Assembly (NCBI RefSeq): GCF_028369055.1 | Contig: NZ_JAQNCZ010000004.1 | Span: 370,995-434,994 of the forward strand | DNA: 64,000 bases | Origin: Cognatishimia sp. SS12 | Lineage (GTDB): Bacteria; Pseudomonadota; Alphaproteobacteria; Rhodobacterales; Rhodobacteraceae | Reading direction: 5' to 3' | Shown here: positions 42,109 to 50,704 of the stretch, in pieces | Numbering within the stretch: the stretch's first letter is position 1 | Layout: each line of letters starts with the position of its first letter | The notes under the pieces: model-generated | Seen by the model: only the letters and a program-made list of their open reading frames with translations | The model's database searches: none | Told to the model about the DNA's origin: nothing | Program-made: the position numbers and the translations under genes

Positions 42109-42150
42109 GCACAACGATTGCATAACGTTTGTAATTTGTCAACGTTATGC
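42109..42150. promoter_or_regulatory. Repeated GCAYAACG operator sites and promoter of the TRAP-pxp operon
   Basis: GCACAACG (42109-42116), GCATAACG (42120-42127) and the inverted CGTTATGC (42143-42150) occur within 42 bp; the last two form a perfect 8-bp inverted repeat. On the minus strand a TTGACA (42137-42142) lies between the arms and can serve as -35. The divergent MarR-like regulator at 42326 is the likely binder. Confidence 0.6.
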
Positions 42151-42325
42151 CGAAATACTCTAAAAACCGCCCTAACAGGCCAGTTCAAAAAGATAATTTT
42201 TCTGAAACATGCGACCACTCCTTGCCCGTATGATCGGGGTTTGCCCAAGCCAGCTTGAGAATTCCCGACTCATCTGCATAAAATGGCGACAGATTACCCA
42301 TAAAATATAGGGAAAGTGCCTTGAT

Positions 42326-42859
42326 ATGACGGATCACCCCAGCGACCACGCACAGGAACCACGCCGCATTGTCTCCTCCCGCCATTTGGCAGAGGGCGAA
42401 GGCTGGCAGATGTCAGAATTCGAATTTGGCCTGATCATCGCGTCAAACGCCTTCACCCGATGGGTGTCACGCTGCATGGCCGCCGCAGGTCAGCCGGATC
42501 TCAGCCCGCTGGAGACGCTGATCCTGCACAATGTGAACCACCGCGACCGCGACAAACGGTTGTCCGACATCTGTTTTCTGCTGAATATCGAGGATTCGCA
42601 CACCGTCACCTATGCATTGCGCAAACTGTTGAAGGCGGATCTGGTGACATCAGAAAAGCGCGGCAAAGAGGTGTTTTATCAGACCTCGACACAGGGCAAG
42701 GCGCTCTGCGAGGCCTATCGCGAAGTGCGCAAACAATGTCTGCTGGAGGGTTTTGATCTGGCGGAACACGATGGCGCAGATTTTCGCGAACTTGCCCGCA
42801 AACTGCGCGCCCTGTCCGGGCAGTACGATCAGGCCAGCCGCGCGGCGGCCTCTCTTTAG
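42326..42859 (+). CDS. MarR-like winged-helix regulator
   Basis: The 177-residue protein has a MarR-type winged helix (about 60-130): LSPLETLILHNVNHRDRDKRLSDICFLLNIEDSHTVTYALRKLLKADLV, followed by a wing region and C-terminal dimer helix. The N-terminal EFEFGLIIASNAFTRWV helix is characteristic of a subgroup I associate with alphaproteobacterial catabolic operons. It is divergent from the TRAP-pxp operon with repeated operators between them, so local control is likely. The ATG at 42326 follows a weak AAAGTGCC. Confidence 0.8.
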   Translation: MTDHPSDHAQEPRRIVSSRHLAEGEGWQMSEFEFGLIIASNAFTRWVSRCMAAAGQPDLSPLETLILHNVNHRDRDKRLSDICFLLNIEDSHTVTYALRKLLKADLVTSEKRGKEVFYQTSTQGKALCEAYREVRKQCLLEGFDLAEHDGADFRELARKLRALSGQYDQASRAAASL

Positions 42860-42883
42860 CGCATGACCCGCTGCGCGCGGGCA

Positions 42884-42916
42884 CAAAAAAAGACGGCGTG
42901 AAACTGCACGCCGTCT
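42884..42916. terminator. Terminator between convergent genes
   Basis: AGACGGCGTG (42891-42900) and CACGCCGTCT (42907-42916) form a perfect 10-bp stem with a 6-nt loop. Seven A residues at 42884-42890 give a T-run on the minus strand, which serves the beta-helix gene; the MarR-like gene ends 25 nt before it. Confidence 0.8.
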
Positions 42917-42966
42917 TCTAGTGTGTCTAACCCCTAAGGGTAGGAGGTGGGGTCAGACGGGGAGAG

Positions 42967-44466
42967 TCACTGATTGATTTTCTTCACATTCACTGTGCCG
43001 TCGAAGTTCTTGGTATCGCCGCGATAGAGGATCAGTTCGTCGCGGATGAGGTTTTCACCCGAGATGTTGGCTTCGCTCAGGTCAATTTTATAAAGACCCT
43101 GATGCCAATCGCCGACATCTTCAGCCGTCATTTCAGAGGCCAGCAGAACCGGCACAACGACGTCAGATGTTTTCCAGCGGCCACCGGATGGGTCGGGGGT
43201 GTACATTTCCCACTCATGGCGACCGGCGCGGGTTTCATCCGCAATATAGAACAGCGCCATGCGACCAACGCGGCTGTTTTCGCCGTCTTTGGTTTTCTTC
43301 AGGGAAATTTCGCCCGACACTTTGGTGTTGTGGAAGTGGCCACGCCCAAAATAAGGATCATCCGGGTTCTGGTTGCCGTAGTCGACCATCAGCGCAAAGC
43401 CGGAGTCGATGCCATAGATGTCTTTGGCCTCGACATTGTAGATCTCTTTTGAGTGCGGCTTCAGATACAGCGCGGTGAAACCTTCGACATTGGTGATATT
43501 TTCCACCTTAATATCGCGCATAGCGCCGATATATTTGCCCGACTTGTTCAGGTGATCTGGGCCCGAGCCAGGCTCAAGGCGCAGGGTCACACCGCCATAG
43601 CCGGTGATGTCTGCCAGATAGAGGTTCTCGCCGCAAAAGACCTGGACGGTGCCATAGCCTGTATGCTGCTTATGCCCTTCAATATTTTGAACAACGCCGA
43701 ATTCCGGGCAGCGGTCAAAGCTGATGTTGCGAACGATTTCGCCATCGATCTCTTTGGCGCCAACTTCCGTGTCAGAGTCTGCGATCAAGAACACCTGGGA
43801 GAGAATGGTGTAATTGTCCAAAACCTTGGCGTTGGAAATGGCAAAGTTCTTGGCGGATGCGATCAGGAAAGGGCCATTGTGGCTTTTGGCCTTTTTGTGG
43901 CTCGCATCGATGGTGAACTGCTCGGTAGGATGCGTGGAGGTGACTTCGAAGTTGATCACCTGTTCGGCGCGCCCGGCTGTGGTCGCGGTCAGGCCACGAC
44001 CGGCAACAAAGAGCGCGATGTCCTGCATCTTGATGGTTGCGCCGGGATCAATTTCCAGCCGCGTGTTGGACCGCAGGTGAACGGTGCCCAACTCATAATC
44101 CCCGGCCTCAAGGCGCACGACACCGCCATTGATTTCGGTAGATGCCGCGTCCAGCGCCGCTTGCAAAGTGGCCGTATCTGTCCCCGCAGGCAGGATCGCC
44201 GGCTCGGCATCATAGACCATGTTGCGGAAATAGCCCGGAACGTCCCCAATGCTGTTGCCTTCGCCGATTTCTTGCTGTTCATCAAACAGCTTTTGCGCTT
44301 CTTCGACATTGTGAAGCCGATAGGTGCCTGGGCGCTTGAGCGCGATATCAACCGCCTCTTCGACCTTGTCGCTTGGCGAAACCTGCTGTGCAGCTTGTCC
44401 AATGGCCATGCCAGTCCAAGAAACGCTTGCACACAAAGCCGCCAGGGCCATTTTTTTGGGGATCAT
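42967..44466 (-). CDS. Secreted right-handed beta-helix protein
   Basis: The roughly 500-residue protein has a signal peptide (MALAALCASVSWTGMAIGQA). The mature part starts with a helical segment, then DTATLQAALDAASTEINGGVVRLEAGDY, the cap typical of GH28/GH82-like beta-helices, followed by coils such as LRSNTRLEIDPGATIK, ISNAKVLDNYTI, VENITNVEGFTALYLKP and VEAKDIYGIDSGFALMV. The pattern is a pectin-lyase fold; polysaccharide binding or cleavage (carrageenase- or polygalacturonase-like) is possible, but no catalytic set is certain. GGAGGAGAGGG precedes it; a GTG two codons upstream is the alternative start. Confidence 0.62.
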   Translation of the reverse strand: MIPKKMALAALCASVSWTGMAIGQAAQQVSPSDKVEEAVDIALKRPGTYRLHNVEEAQKLFDEQQEIGEGNSIGDVPGYFRNMVYDAEPAILPAGTDTATLQAALDAASTEINGGVVRLEAGDYELGTVHLRSNTRLEIDPGATIKMQDIALFVAGRGLTATTAGRAEQVINFEVTSTHPTEQFTIDASHKKAKSHNGPFLIASAKNFAISNAKVLDNYTILSQVFLIADSDTEVGAKEIDGEIVRNISFDRCPEFGVVQNIEGHKQHTGYGTVQVFCGENLYLADITGYGGVTLRLEPGSGPDHLNKSGKYIGAMRDIKVENITNVEGFTALYLKPHSKEIYNVEAKDIYGIDSGFALMVDYGNQNPDDPYFGRGHFHNTKVSGEISLKKTKDGENSRVGRMALFYIADETRAGRHEWEMYTPDPSGGRWKTSDVVVPVLLASEMTAEDVGDWHQGLYKIDLSEANISGENLIRDELILYRGDTKNFDGTVNVKKINQ

Positions 44467-44808
44467 AATCACACCCTCTCCTCCAGAGATAGATAATATC
44501 TTTCACATTATGTACGATTATTTCAAAATCACCCACAAAAAAGTTTATTAAATGTGCTAAAAATTTAATCCTCTGTGCTAAATGGCTATTTTCCTTGAGG
44601 AAAATTGAGCACCATTTCGCCGGCAGGTGGGGCCGTCACGGCGGCTCGCTGCGCCCATAAAAATCGTTTTGAGACTTCGCGAGGTATTCAACCTGGGATT
44701 TTCAGCGCGCTGCACAGGTGATTCATGCGGCCTGTGTCACGCTGCTGCTGCAGCGACATCGACCATTTTTTGCGCCGCGCGCAGTCGGTCAGTATCGGGA
44801 AAGTGGCG
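44467..44808. promoter_or_regulatory. AT-rich promoter region of the beta-helix gene and gene-free spacer
   Basis: In 342 bases, the part next to the beta-helix gene is AT-rich and holds TGTGCTAAA at 44553-44561 and 44574-44582 (21 bp apart, same face of the helix) and the palindrome ATTTTCCTTGAGGAAAAT (44588-44605). The rest, up to the thiolase stop codon at 44809, shows no gene; no clear terminator for the thiolase operon is visible. Confidence 0.5.
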
Positions 44809-45984
44809 TCAGGGGCGCTCAAGACAAAGCGCGACGGATTGGCCACCACCGATACAGAGGGTAGCCAAACCACGTTTGGCAGATCTGCGCTGCATCTCAT
44901 GCACCAGGGAAACCACAATCCGGCTGCCCGAAGCCGCCAAAGGGTGGCCCAGCGCGATGGCCCCGCCGTTGGGGTTGATCTTTGCGACATCCCAACCGAC
45001 CTCGCGGTTCACCGAAATGGCCTGCGCCGCAAAGGCCTCGTTGACTTCCATCACGTCAAGGTCCTCATGGTGCCAGCCCGCCTTGCTCAGCGCCTTTCGG
45101 GCCGCAAAGGCAGGGGCAAGCCCCATGTCCAACGGCGCAAGCGCGATGGCGGCATATGACACCACCCGCGCCAACGGCGTCAGCTTGTGCGCTGCCAGCG
45201 CCGCCTCGCTACAGACCAGGATCGCCGCCGCCCCATCATTGAGACCAGAGGCATTGCCCGCCGTGATGGTGCCATCCTCTTGGAAAACAGGCCGCATCGC
45301 CGCCAAACGTTCTAGCGTGGTGTCCGGCTGCGGGTGTTCGTCGTGCTGATACAGAAAGGCTTCGCGCTTGTCTTTGCCCCGGATGGGCGTGATCTCAGCC
45401 TCAAAGAGCCCTTTTGATATGGCTTGACTGGCCTTGCCCTGAGACTCAAGCGCAAAGGCATCCTGCGCATGGCGTGTGACCTGATAGCGTTCTGCCAGTT
45501 GCTCAACCGTATTGCCCATATGAATGTCGTGAAAAGCGTCCCACAGCCCATCGGTGATCATCATGTCCTTGATCGCCACATCCCCGGCCTTGGTGCCACG
45601 CCGGGCGGCAAAGAAATGCGGGGCTTGGCTCATCGAATCCTGCCCGCCGGTCAAAACCACCTGCGCATCCCCGGCTTTGATCGCTTGCGCGGCCAAATGG
45701 ATGGAGCGCTGCCCAGCGCCACAGACCATATTCAAGGTCATGGCTGGCAGCGCGTTCGGCAGCCCAGCGTTGAGCACCGCTTGACGGGCCGGATTTTGCC
45801 CCGCCCCACCCGTCAGCACCTGACCGATCAACACATCGTCAATCGCGTCGGGGTCGATCCCTGACACTGCCACCACATCCGACAAAACCTGACCGCCGAT
45901 TTCAGCGGCAGACAGGGGGGCCAACATGCCCCCAAGCTTGCCAATCGGAGAGCGTTTTGCGGCGGCGATGAAAACCTCGGTCAT
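44809..45984 (-). CDS. Acetyl-CoA acetyltransferase (thiolase)
   Basis: The 391-residue enzyme has all thiolase residues: the acyl-accepting Cys in NMVCGAGQRSIHLA (about 89), NEAFAAQA, the His in NPNGGAIALGHPLAASGSR, and the second Cys in GLATLCIGGGQSVA. It cleaves or forms acetoacetyl-CoA or longer 3-oxoacyl-CoA. As last gene of the eight-gene operon it would finish degradation by releasing acetyl-CoA. It lies 18 nt after the aldehyde dehydrogenase gene. Confidence 0.9.
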   Translation of the reverse strand: MTEVFIAAAKRSPIGKLGGMLAPLSAAEIGGQVLSDVVAVSGIDPDAIDDVLIGQVLTGGAGQNPARQAVLNAGLPNALPAMTLNMVCGAGQRSIHLAAQAIKAGDAQVVLTGGQDSMSQAPHFFAARRGTKAGDVAIKDMMITDGLWDAFHDIHMGNTVEQLAERYQVTRHAQDAFALESQGKASQAISKGLFEAEITPIRGKDKREAFLYQHDEHPQPDTTLERLAAMRPVFQEDGTITAGNASGLNDGAAAILVCSEAALAAHKLTPLARVVSYAAIALAPLDMGLAPAFAARKALSKAGWHHEDLDVMEVNEAFAAQAISVNREVGWDVAKINPNGGAIALGHPLAASGSRIVVSLVHEMQRRSAKRGLATLCIGGGQSVALCLERP

Positions 45985-46002
45985 GCTGATCCCTCTCAGG
46001 AT

Positions 46003-47427
46003 TTATCCGGTGTAGCCTGCGATGGCTTTGATTTCCAAATAGTCATGCAGGCCCCATTCGCCGTGCTCACGCCCGTTGCCGGATTGCTTGAACCCGCCAA
46101 AGGGCGCAGTGGCCTCCCAGTCGGCATTGTTGATCCAAATCGACCCAACCCGCAGGCGGCGCGCCATGTTGCGGGCTTTTTCCAGATCCGGGGTCTGGAT
46201 ATAGCCGGACAGACCATAGACCGTATCATTGGCAATCGCGATTGCCTCCTCTTCGGTGTCATAACCGATTATCGCAAGAACCGGGCCAAAGACCTCTTCC
46301 TGCGCGATGGTCATGTCGTTGGTCACATCCGCAAAGACTGTGGGACGGATATAGTACCCCTTGTTCAGCCCATCGGGCCGCCCGACGCCGCCGGTCACAA
46401 GTGTCGCCCCCTCATCAATGCCAGCCTGAATGAGGCTTTGGATATGGTTGAACTGTTTTTCATTGACCACCGGGCCGAGCGAGACATCCGTCATCGGGTC
46501 GCCCACGCTATGCGCTTCGGCAGCAGCCTTGGCGATGGCCTTGGCCTGTGCCATCTTGGCCGCTGGCACCAACATGCGTGTTGGCGATCGGCAGGCTTGA
46601 CCCACATTGATAAAACAGGCGTCCACCCCTTCGGTGACGGCCTTTTCCAGATCCGCATCCATGCAGATAATGTTGGGGGATTTCCCCCCCAGCTCCTGCG
46701 CAACACGTTTTACCGTGTCGGCGGCGGTTTTGGCCACGGCAACACCGGCGCGGGTGGATCCGGTGATAGAGATCATATCCACATCCTTGTGGGCCGCCAG
46801 CGCTTCGCCAGCAATATGGCCATGCCCCGTGATGTGATTATACACGCCCGCCGGGAAACCCGCCTCTTCCACCAACTCGGCAAAACGGATCGACGACAGC
46901 GGCGAATATTCGGATGGTTTGGCAACCATGGTGCAGCCGGCCGCCAGACAGGGCACGGCTTTGACCACCAATTGGTTCATCGGCCAGTTCCAAGGGGTGA
47001 TCAAAGCACAAACGCCAATCGGCTCATAGCCAATCTGGGTTGTGCCGCGCATTTCTGACCATTCCAGCTTTTCCAGCGCTTCGATGGCGGCTTCGATATG
47101 TGCGGTGCCCACCCAAGCCTGCGCAGATTTGGAGAAGGCCAGCGTCGTTCCCATTTCGCGGGTCATCAGCTCCGCGATTTCATCGTAATTGTCGTTGTAA
47201 AGCACCAACAGCCTGCGCAGCAGCCCCAAGCGATGCGCGGGGGTTGTCATGGACCAGTCGTCAAAAGCGGCTTTTGCGGCGGCCACCGCGGCCTCCACAT
47301 CGGCGATTTCCGCCATCGGGATATCATAGAGCTTGTCTTCAGTGGCCGGATTGATCAGGGCGTGCACGTCGCTGCCGGTGGGCGGCACCCATTGGCCATT
47401 GATGTAAAATTTTCCGATGTTCTTAAT
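46003..47427 (-). CDS. NAD(P)-dependent aldehyde dehydrogenase
   Basis: The enzyme oxidises an aldehyde to an acid. It has the core motifs TPWNWPMNQLVVKAVP, KPSEYSPLS, ISITGSTRAG, the general base Glu in AQELGGKSPN, and the nucleophile region FINVGQACRSPTRM with Cys, plus EEVFGPVLAI and GGFKQSGNGREHG. The start is unusual: GGAGGAAGAGAC lies ideally in front of an ATT codon (47427) that gives IKNIGKFYINGQW, the expected family N-terminus. The first ATG is 17 codons earlier (47478), overlapping the MFS gene by 14 nt, and adds a proline/cysteine-rich stretch unlike the family. ATT initiation is therefore inferred. Confidence 0.85.
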   Translation of the reverse strand: MKNIGKFYINGQWVPPTGSDVHALINPATEDKLYDIPMAEIADVEAAVAAAKAAFDDWSMTTPAHRLGLLRRLLVLYNDNYDEIAELMTREMGTTLAFSKSAQAWVGTAHIEAAIEALEKLEWSEMRGTTQIGYEPIGVCALITPWNWPMNQLVVKAVPCLAAGCTMVAKPSEYSPLSSIRFAELVEEAGFPAGVYNHITGHGHIAGEALAAHKDVDMISITGSTRAGVAVAKTAADTVKRVAQELGGKSPNIICMDADLEKAVTEGVDACFINVGQACRSPTRMLVPAAKMAQAKAIAKAAAEAHSVGDPMTDVSLGPVVNEKQFNHIQSLIQAGIDEGATLVTGGVGRPDGLNKGYYIRPTVFADVTNDMTIAQEEVFGPVLAIIGYDTEEEAIAIANDTVYGLSGYIQTPDLEKARNMARRLRVGSIWINNADWEATAPFGGFKQSGNGREHGEWGLHDYLEIKAIAGYTG

Positions 47428-47464
47428 GTCTCTTCCTCCGAAAAGGGGCGCGCATGAGCGCGGC

Positions 47465-48676
47465 TTACCGTTTTCCATTTGCGATTTTGATGGCAGCTGG
47501 GTGCCGTTTCAGCACCAGCATCGCGGCCACGCCGATACAGGGGCCGGGCACCAGAACCAGAAGGCTCCACTGCCAGCCGCCGAAAAACTCTGCGATCTGC
47601 GGCACAAGCCAGATCGTCAGAATGGTGATGGCAAACCCCACCCCCATTTGAAACGCCAGCGCTGAGCCGACCAAAGTCTGATCCGCCAACTCTGTGACCG
47701 CCGCTGAAAACTGCGCGCTGTCAGACACCACCGTTGCGCCCCAGAGCATGGCGACCATGGCAAAGACCCACAGCGGCGCATCAAAACTGAACCCAATGGC
47801 CAGCGCCGAAGCCCCAGAGACCGCCATCAAGACCGCCGTCACGTTGCAGCGCCCAATGCGGTCAGCCGCCATTCCGGCCAAAAAACTACCCGGCGCGCCA
47901 AGGGCGATCACGGCAAAGGTCAATATCGACAGATGCGCGGCAGAAATTTCGCTGGCAAAACCAGCGGTGGCAAACGTCAGGAACCAGCCCCACATGGCGT
48001 AAAGCTCCCACATATGGCCAAAGTACCCCAGATTGGCGAGCATGACCGGGCGGTCGCGCAGGATGGCTCCGACCTGTCGCGGGTCAACGCGGGTTTTGGC
48101 AAACCCATGTGGGCCGTCATGTAAGATCGTGCCAAAGATCACAGCGGCCAACAGGCTGCACAGGCTTGTCACCAAGACGACAGGTTGCCAATCGACGCTG
48201 CCGCCCAGCCCGCGCACCAGATGCGGTAAGGCCGATCCCAACGACAGCGCGCCCACCATGGCCCCCATTGCCAATCCACGCCCTGTCTTGAACCAGGTTG
48301 CAATGAATTTCATCGCCGGCGGATACACACTCGACAGTGCGACCCCCGTCAGGAACCGGGCCAGCACAACCCAAGCAAAGGAAGGCGAAAGCAATAGCAC
48401 CGCATTTGCCAAGGCCGCCGTCAGGGCCGCCGCCGCCATCAACCGCGTCAGAGGCACGACATCAACCAAGGCTAGCAGGCTGGCCGTCAAGGCACCTATG
48501 ACAAACCCGGCCTGCACCGCATTGGTCAGCCAGCTTGATTGCGCGGCGCTCAGCCCCCAATCGGCCGAGAGGTTTGGAATCACAGCAGTGGCCGAAAACC
48601 AAGTGGTCAGCGACAAGATCACGGCAAGCCCCGTCCAGATCAGGGCGTGCCATTTGGTTTTCAATCGCGCGGTCAT
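47465..48676 (-). CDS. MFS transporter
   Basis: The 403-residue protein has 12 predicted membrane helices, with the motif-A-like loop GMAADRIGRCNV between helices 8 and 9 and a conserved LARFLTGVALSSVYPPAMKF segment in helix 4. It resembles NNP/CynX-type sugar-acid or organic-acid carriers. Its start overlaps the MaoC stop by 4 nt, so it is part of the degradative operon and probably carries the substrate or an intermediate. Which compound is not visible. Confidence 0.8.
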   Translation of the reverse strand: MTARLKTKWHALIWTGLAVILSLTTWFSATAVIPNLSADWGLSAAQSSWLTNAVQAGFVIGALTASLLALVDVVPLTRLMAAAALTAALANAVLLLSPSFAWVVLARFLTGVALSSVYPPAMKFIATWFKTGRGLAMGAMVGALSLGSALPHLVRGLGGSVDWQPVVLVTSLCSLLAAVIFGTILHDGPHGFAKTRVDPRQVGAILRDRPVMLANLGYFGHMWELYAMWGWFLTFATAGFASEISAAHLSILTFAVIALGAPGSFLAGMAADRIGRCNVTAVLMAVSGASALAIGFSFDAPLWVFAMVAMLWGATVVSDSAQFSAAVTELADQTLVGSALAFQMGVGFAITILTIWLVPQIAEFFGGWQWSLLVLVPGPCIGVAAMLVLKRHPAAIKIANGKR

Positions 48677-49125
48677 TTCAATCCGTTAAGCGGCATCGTG
48701 TAGGTGGTTGCCGTGCCTTCCACGCAGATATCGCCCGCCCCATCTGTGACCGAGACTTTCAGCGTACAGATCGGCTTGTCTGCACGCATTTCAGCGATTT
48801 CCACCCGGCCGGTGATCTTTTCGCCAACGCCAACCGCCTTTCTGAAATTCAGGTTGGTGTTGAGAAACACAGTCCCCGGTCCCGGCAAATCCTCAGCCAC
48901 GCAGGCATTGAGAATGCCGGTGGTGACTCCGCCTTGCACGATCAGCTTGCCAAAGGCGGTTTTCTTGGCCAGTTCCTCGTCGTAATGCACCGGGTTCCGG
49001 TCGCCCGTCATTTCGGTAAAGGCCTGAATATCCGCCAGCGTCGTTGTGCGGCTGCGCTCGGCGGCTTGCCCGACGCTGGGCATCCCGTTCACCACGTTTG
49101 TCCAACCATTTTGTGAATTTGTCAT
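48673..49125 (-). CDS. MaoC-family (R)-hydratase
   Basis: The 150-residue single hot-dog protein has the MaoC hydratase-2 signature: FTEMTGDRNPVHYDEELAKKT, with the catalytic Asp-His (GDRNPVH), then GKLIVQGGVTTGI. It would hydrate an enoyl-CoA. It overlaps both neighbours by 4 nt and sits directly beside a DUF35 protein and an Ltp-type thiolase, the same trio as in steroid side-chain cleavage. Confidence 0.88.
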   Translation of the reverse strand: MTNSQNGWTNVVNGMPSVGQAAERSRTTTLADIQAFTEMTGDRNPVHYDEELAKKTAFGKLIVQGGVTTGILNACVAEDLPGPGTVFLNTNLNFRKAVGVGEKITGRVEIAEMRADKPICTLKVSVTDGAGDICVEGTATTYTMPLNGLK

Positions 49126-49544
49126 GTCATGTCCTTTGCAAGTCTAAAACAGGGGAGCGTGTTTTCACCGATGCGCGTGGGCGCAAAATCGACCGGTGCC
49201 CCGACACGCGGAGCCTGGCCATCGGTCAGAATATGGCTCAGCAATGTCGGGCCTTCCCGCAAGCGCACCAGCCCGACGACATAGGGCGCGATGGAGGCCC
49301 AACCCGGGTGACCCGGCTTGTGAATTTCCGAATAACTCTTGAGCTGCCCCTGCCCCGAAACCGCAACCCATTCCAGGGCGTCCGCCCAGCAATGCGGGCA
49401 AATTGGACGCGGGTAGAAAACATGCGATTGGCAGCTTTGGCAGTGTTGAATTTTCAGAACGCCCTCGGCAGCGCTGTCCCAAAACGGTGTATTCAGTGGC
49501 TCAAATATTGGACCGGGAACCTTCAGCTCAGACAGATCGGTCAT
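49122..49544 (-). CDS. DUF35 OB-fold protein with zinc ribbon
   Basis: The 140-residue protein has an N-terminal helix, a rubredoxin-like zinc ribbon with four Cys (HCQSCQSHVFYPRPICPHCW) and a C-terminal OB fold (SYSEIHKPGHPGWASIAPYVVGLVRL). DUF35 proteins act as partners of thiolase-like enzymes or MaoC hydratases and bind acyl-CoA. It lies between MaoC and the Ltp-type thiolase with 4-nt overlaps on both sides, so the three likely form one complex. Confidence 0.9.
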   Translation of the reverse strand: MTDLSELKVPGPIFEPLNTPFWDSAAEGVLKIQHCQSCQSHVFYPRPICPHCWADALEWVAVSGQGQLKSYSEIHKPGHPGWASIAPYVVGLVRLREGPTLLSHILTDGQAPRVGAPVDFAPTRIGENTLPCFRLAKDMT

Positions 49545-50704
49545 GCGGCACCTCCAAGGATCAGGGCCACCGCTTCGCTCATCGTGGCCCCATTGCCCGT
49601 GACCAATGCGGTGTCACATTTTTTCATTTGCCGCGCGCCGGTTGTGCCCCGGATTTGCCGCACCGCCTCGACCACATGGGTCATCCCACCGGCCAAATCG
49701 GGTTGTCCAAAGCCAAGCTGGCCGCCATGGGTATTGATCGGCTTGGCAGCCGTATGCCCCATGCCGCCATTGTCCCGCAGCCATGCGCCGAATTGACCGG
49801 GCTGGCACAGGCCCGCGTCTTCGATCGTGGCCGCGACCATGATGGTGTAACAGTCATAGAGGCTGAGGAAATCGACATCCTGAATACCCAATCCTGACTG
49901 ATCCAGCGCCCGTGCGATGGACGGTTTCAGCGGGCCGGAGGTGAGATTTGGCGCCTGACTAACCGCGCGATGGGTGATCTTTTCACCCGCGCCAAGCAAA
50001 TGCACCGGACGATGCGGGCCTTGCTTGGCCTTCTCGGCCGTAGTCACGATCACCGCATCCGCCCCGGCCACGGGCATGACAATTTCAAGCAGATGCAACG
50101 GAGAGGCCACCAGAGGCGAGGCCAACACATCCTCCACCGAGGCCGGTTTTCCATAGAAGATCGCCATCGGATTGAGCTGCGCGTTGGCCCGCGCCCCCGC
50201 CGCAATCTGGGCATAGTCCTCCGGTGTGCAGCCATAGGCGGCCATATGCGCTTGCATCAACAAGGCGTAGGAGGTGTTGGCACCGGATGCACCAAAAGGT
50301 GTGTCAAATTCGCGCGCGGGGTTGCGGTTTGCCGCGCGCGGCGGGATCGGGTTGCGGTGATTGCCAATGACACACAACACGGTCTCACATTGCCCGGCGG
50401 CAATCGCCGCCGCCGCGCGCCAAATCATGCCATGGCCCGACGCTCCGCCCAGATCCACCACATTGGACATTGTGGGCATCATGCCAAAATATTCGGACAC
50501 CGCGGCGGGGACGTGCTGTGGTGTCTCGCCGACCTGCGGACCGACCAGCAATCCGTCCACCTGATCTGCGGTCAGCCCGGCATCGGCAATCGCCTCGGCC
50601 GAGACCCGCATCAACATATCCATAGTGGCGACATTCTCTGTGCGCCGCTGAGGTTTTAATTCACCAATTCCGCTGATCGCGGCTCGGGGGGTCAAATGTC
50701 TCAT
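49541..50704 (-). CDS. Thiolase-like lipid-transfer protein (Ltp/SCP-x type, candidate aldolase)
   Basis: The 387-residue thiolase-fold protein lacks the nucleophilic Cys: the position reads DLGGASGHGMIWRAAAAI. It keeps the family features DFLSLYDCYTIMVAATIEDAGL and NTHGGQLGFGQPDLAGGMTHVVEA. Cys-less members paired with DUF35 proteins (Ltp2 type) catalyse retro-aldol cleavage of 3-hydroxyacyl-CoA in steroid degradation. A similar aldolytic step is inferred here. Overlaps of 4 nt with both neighbours show coupling. Confidence 0.85.
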   Translation of the reverse strand: MRHLTPRAAISGIGELKPQRRTENVATMDMLMRVSAEAIADAGLTADQVDGLLVGPQVGETPQHVPAAVSEYFGMMPTMSNVVDLGGASGHGMIWRAAAAIAAGQCETVLCVIGNHRNPIPPRAANRNPAREFDTPFGASGANTSYALLMQAHMAAYGCTPEDYAQIAAGARANAQLNPMAIFYGKPASVEDVLASPLVASPLHLLEIVMPVAGADAVIVTTAEKAKQGPHRPVHLLGAGEKITHRAVSQAPNLTSGPLKPSIARALDQSGLGIQDVDFLSLYDCYTIMVAATIEDAGLCQPGQFGAWLRDNGGMGHTAAKPINTHGGQLGFGQPDLAGGMTHVVEAVRQIRGTTGARQMKKCDTALVTGNGATMSEAVALILGGAA

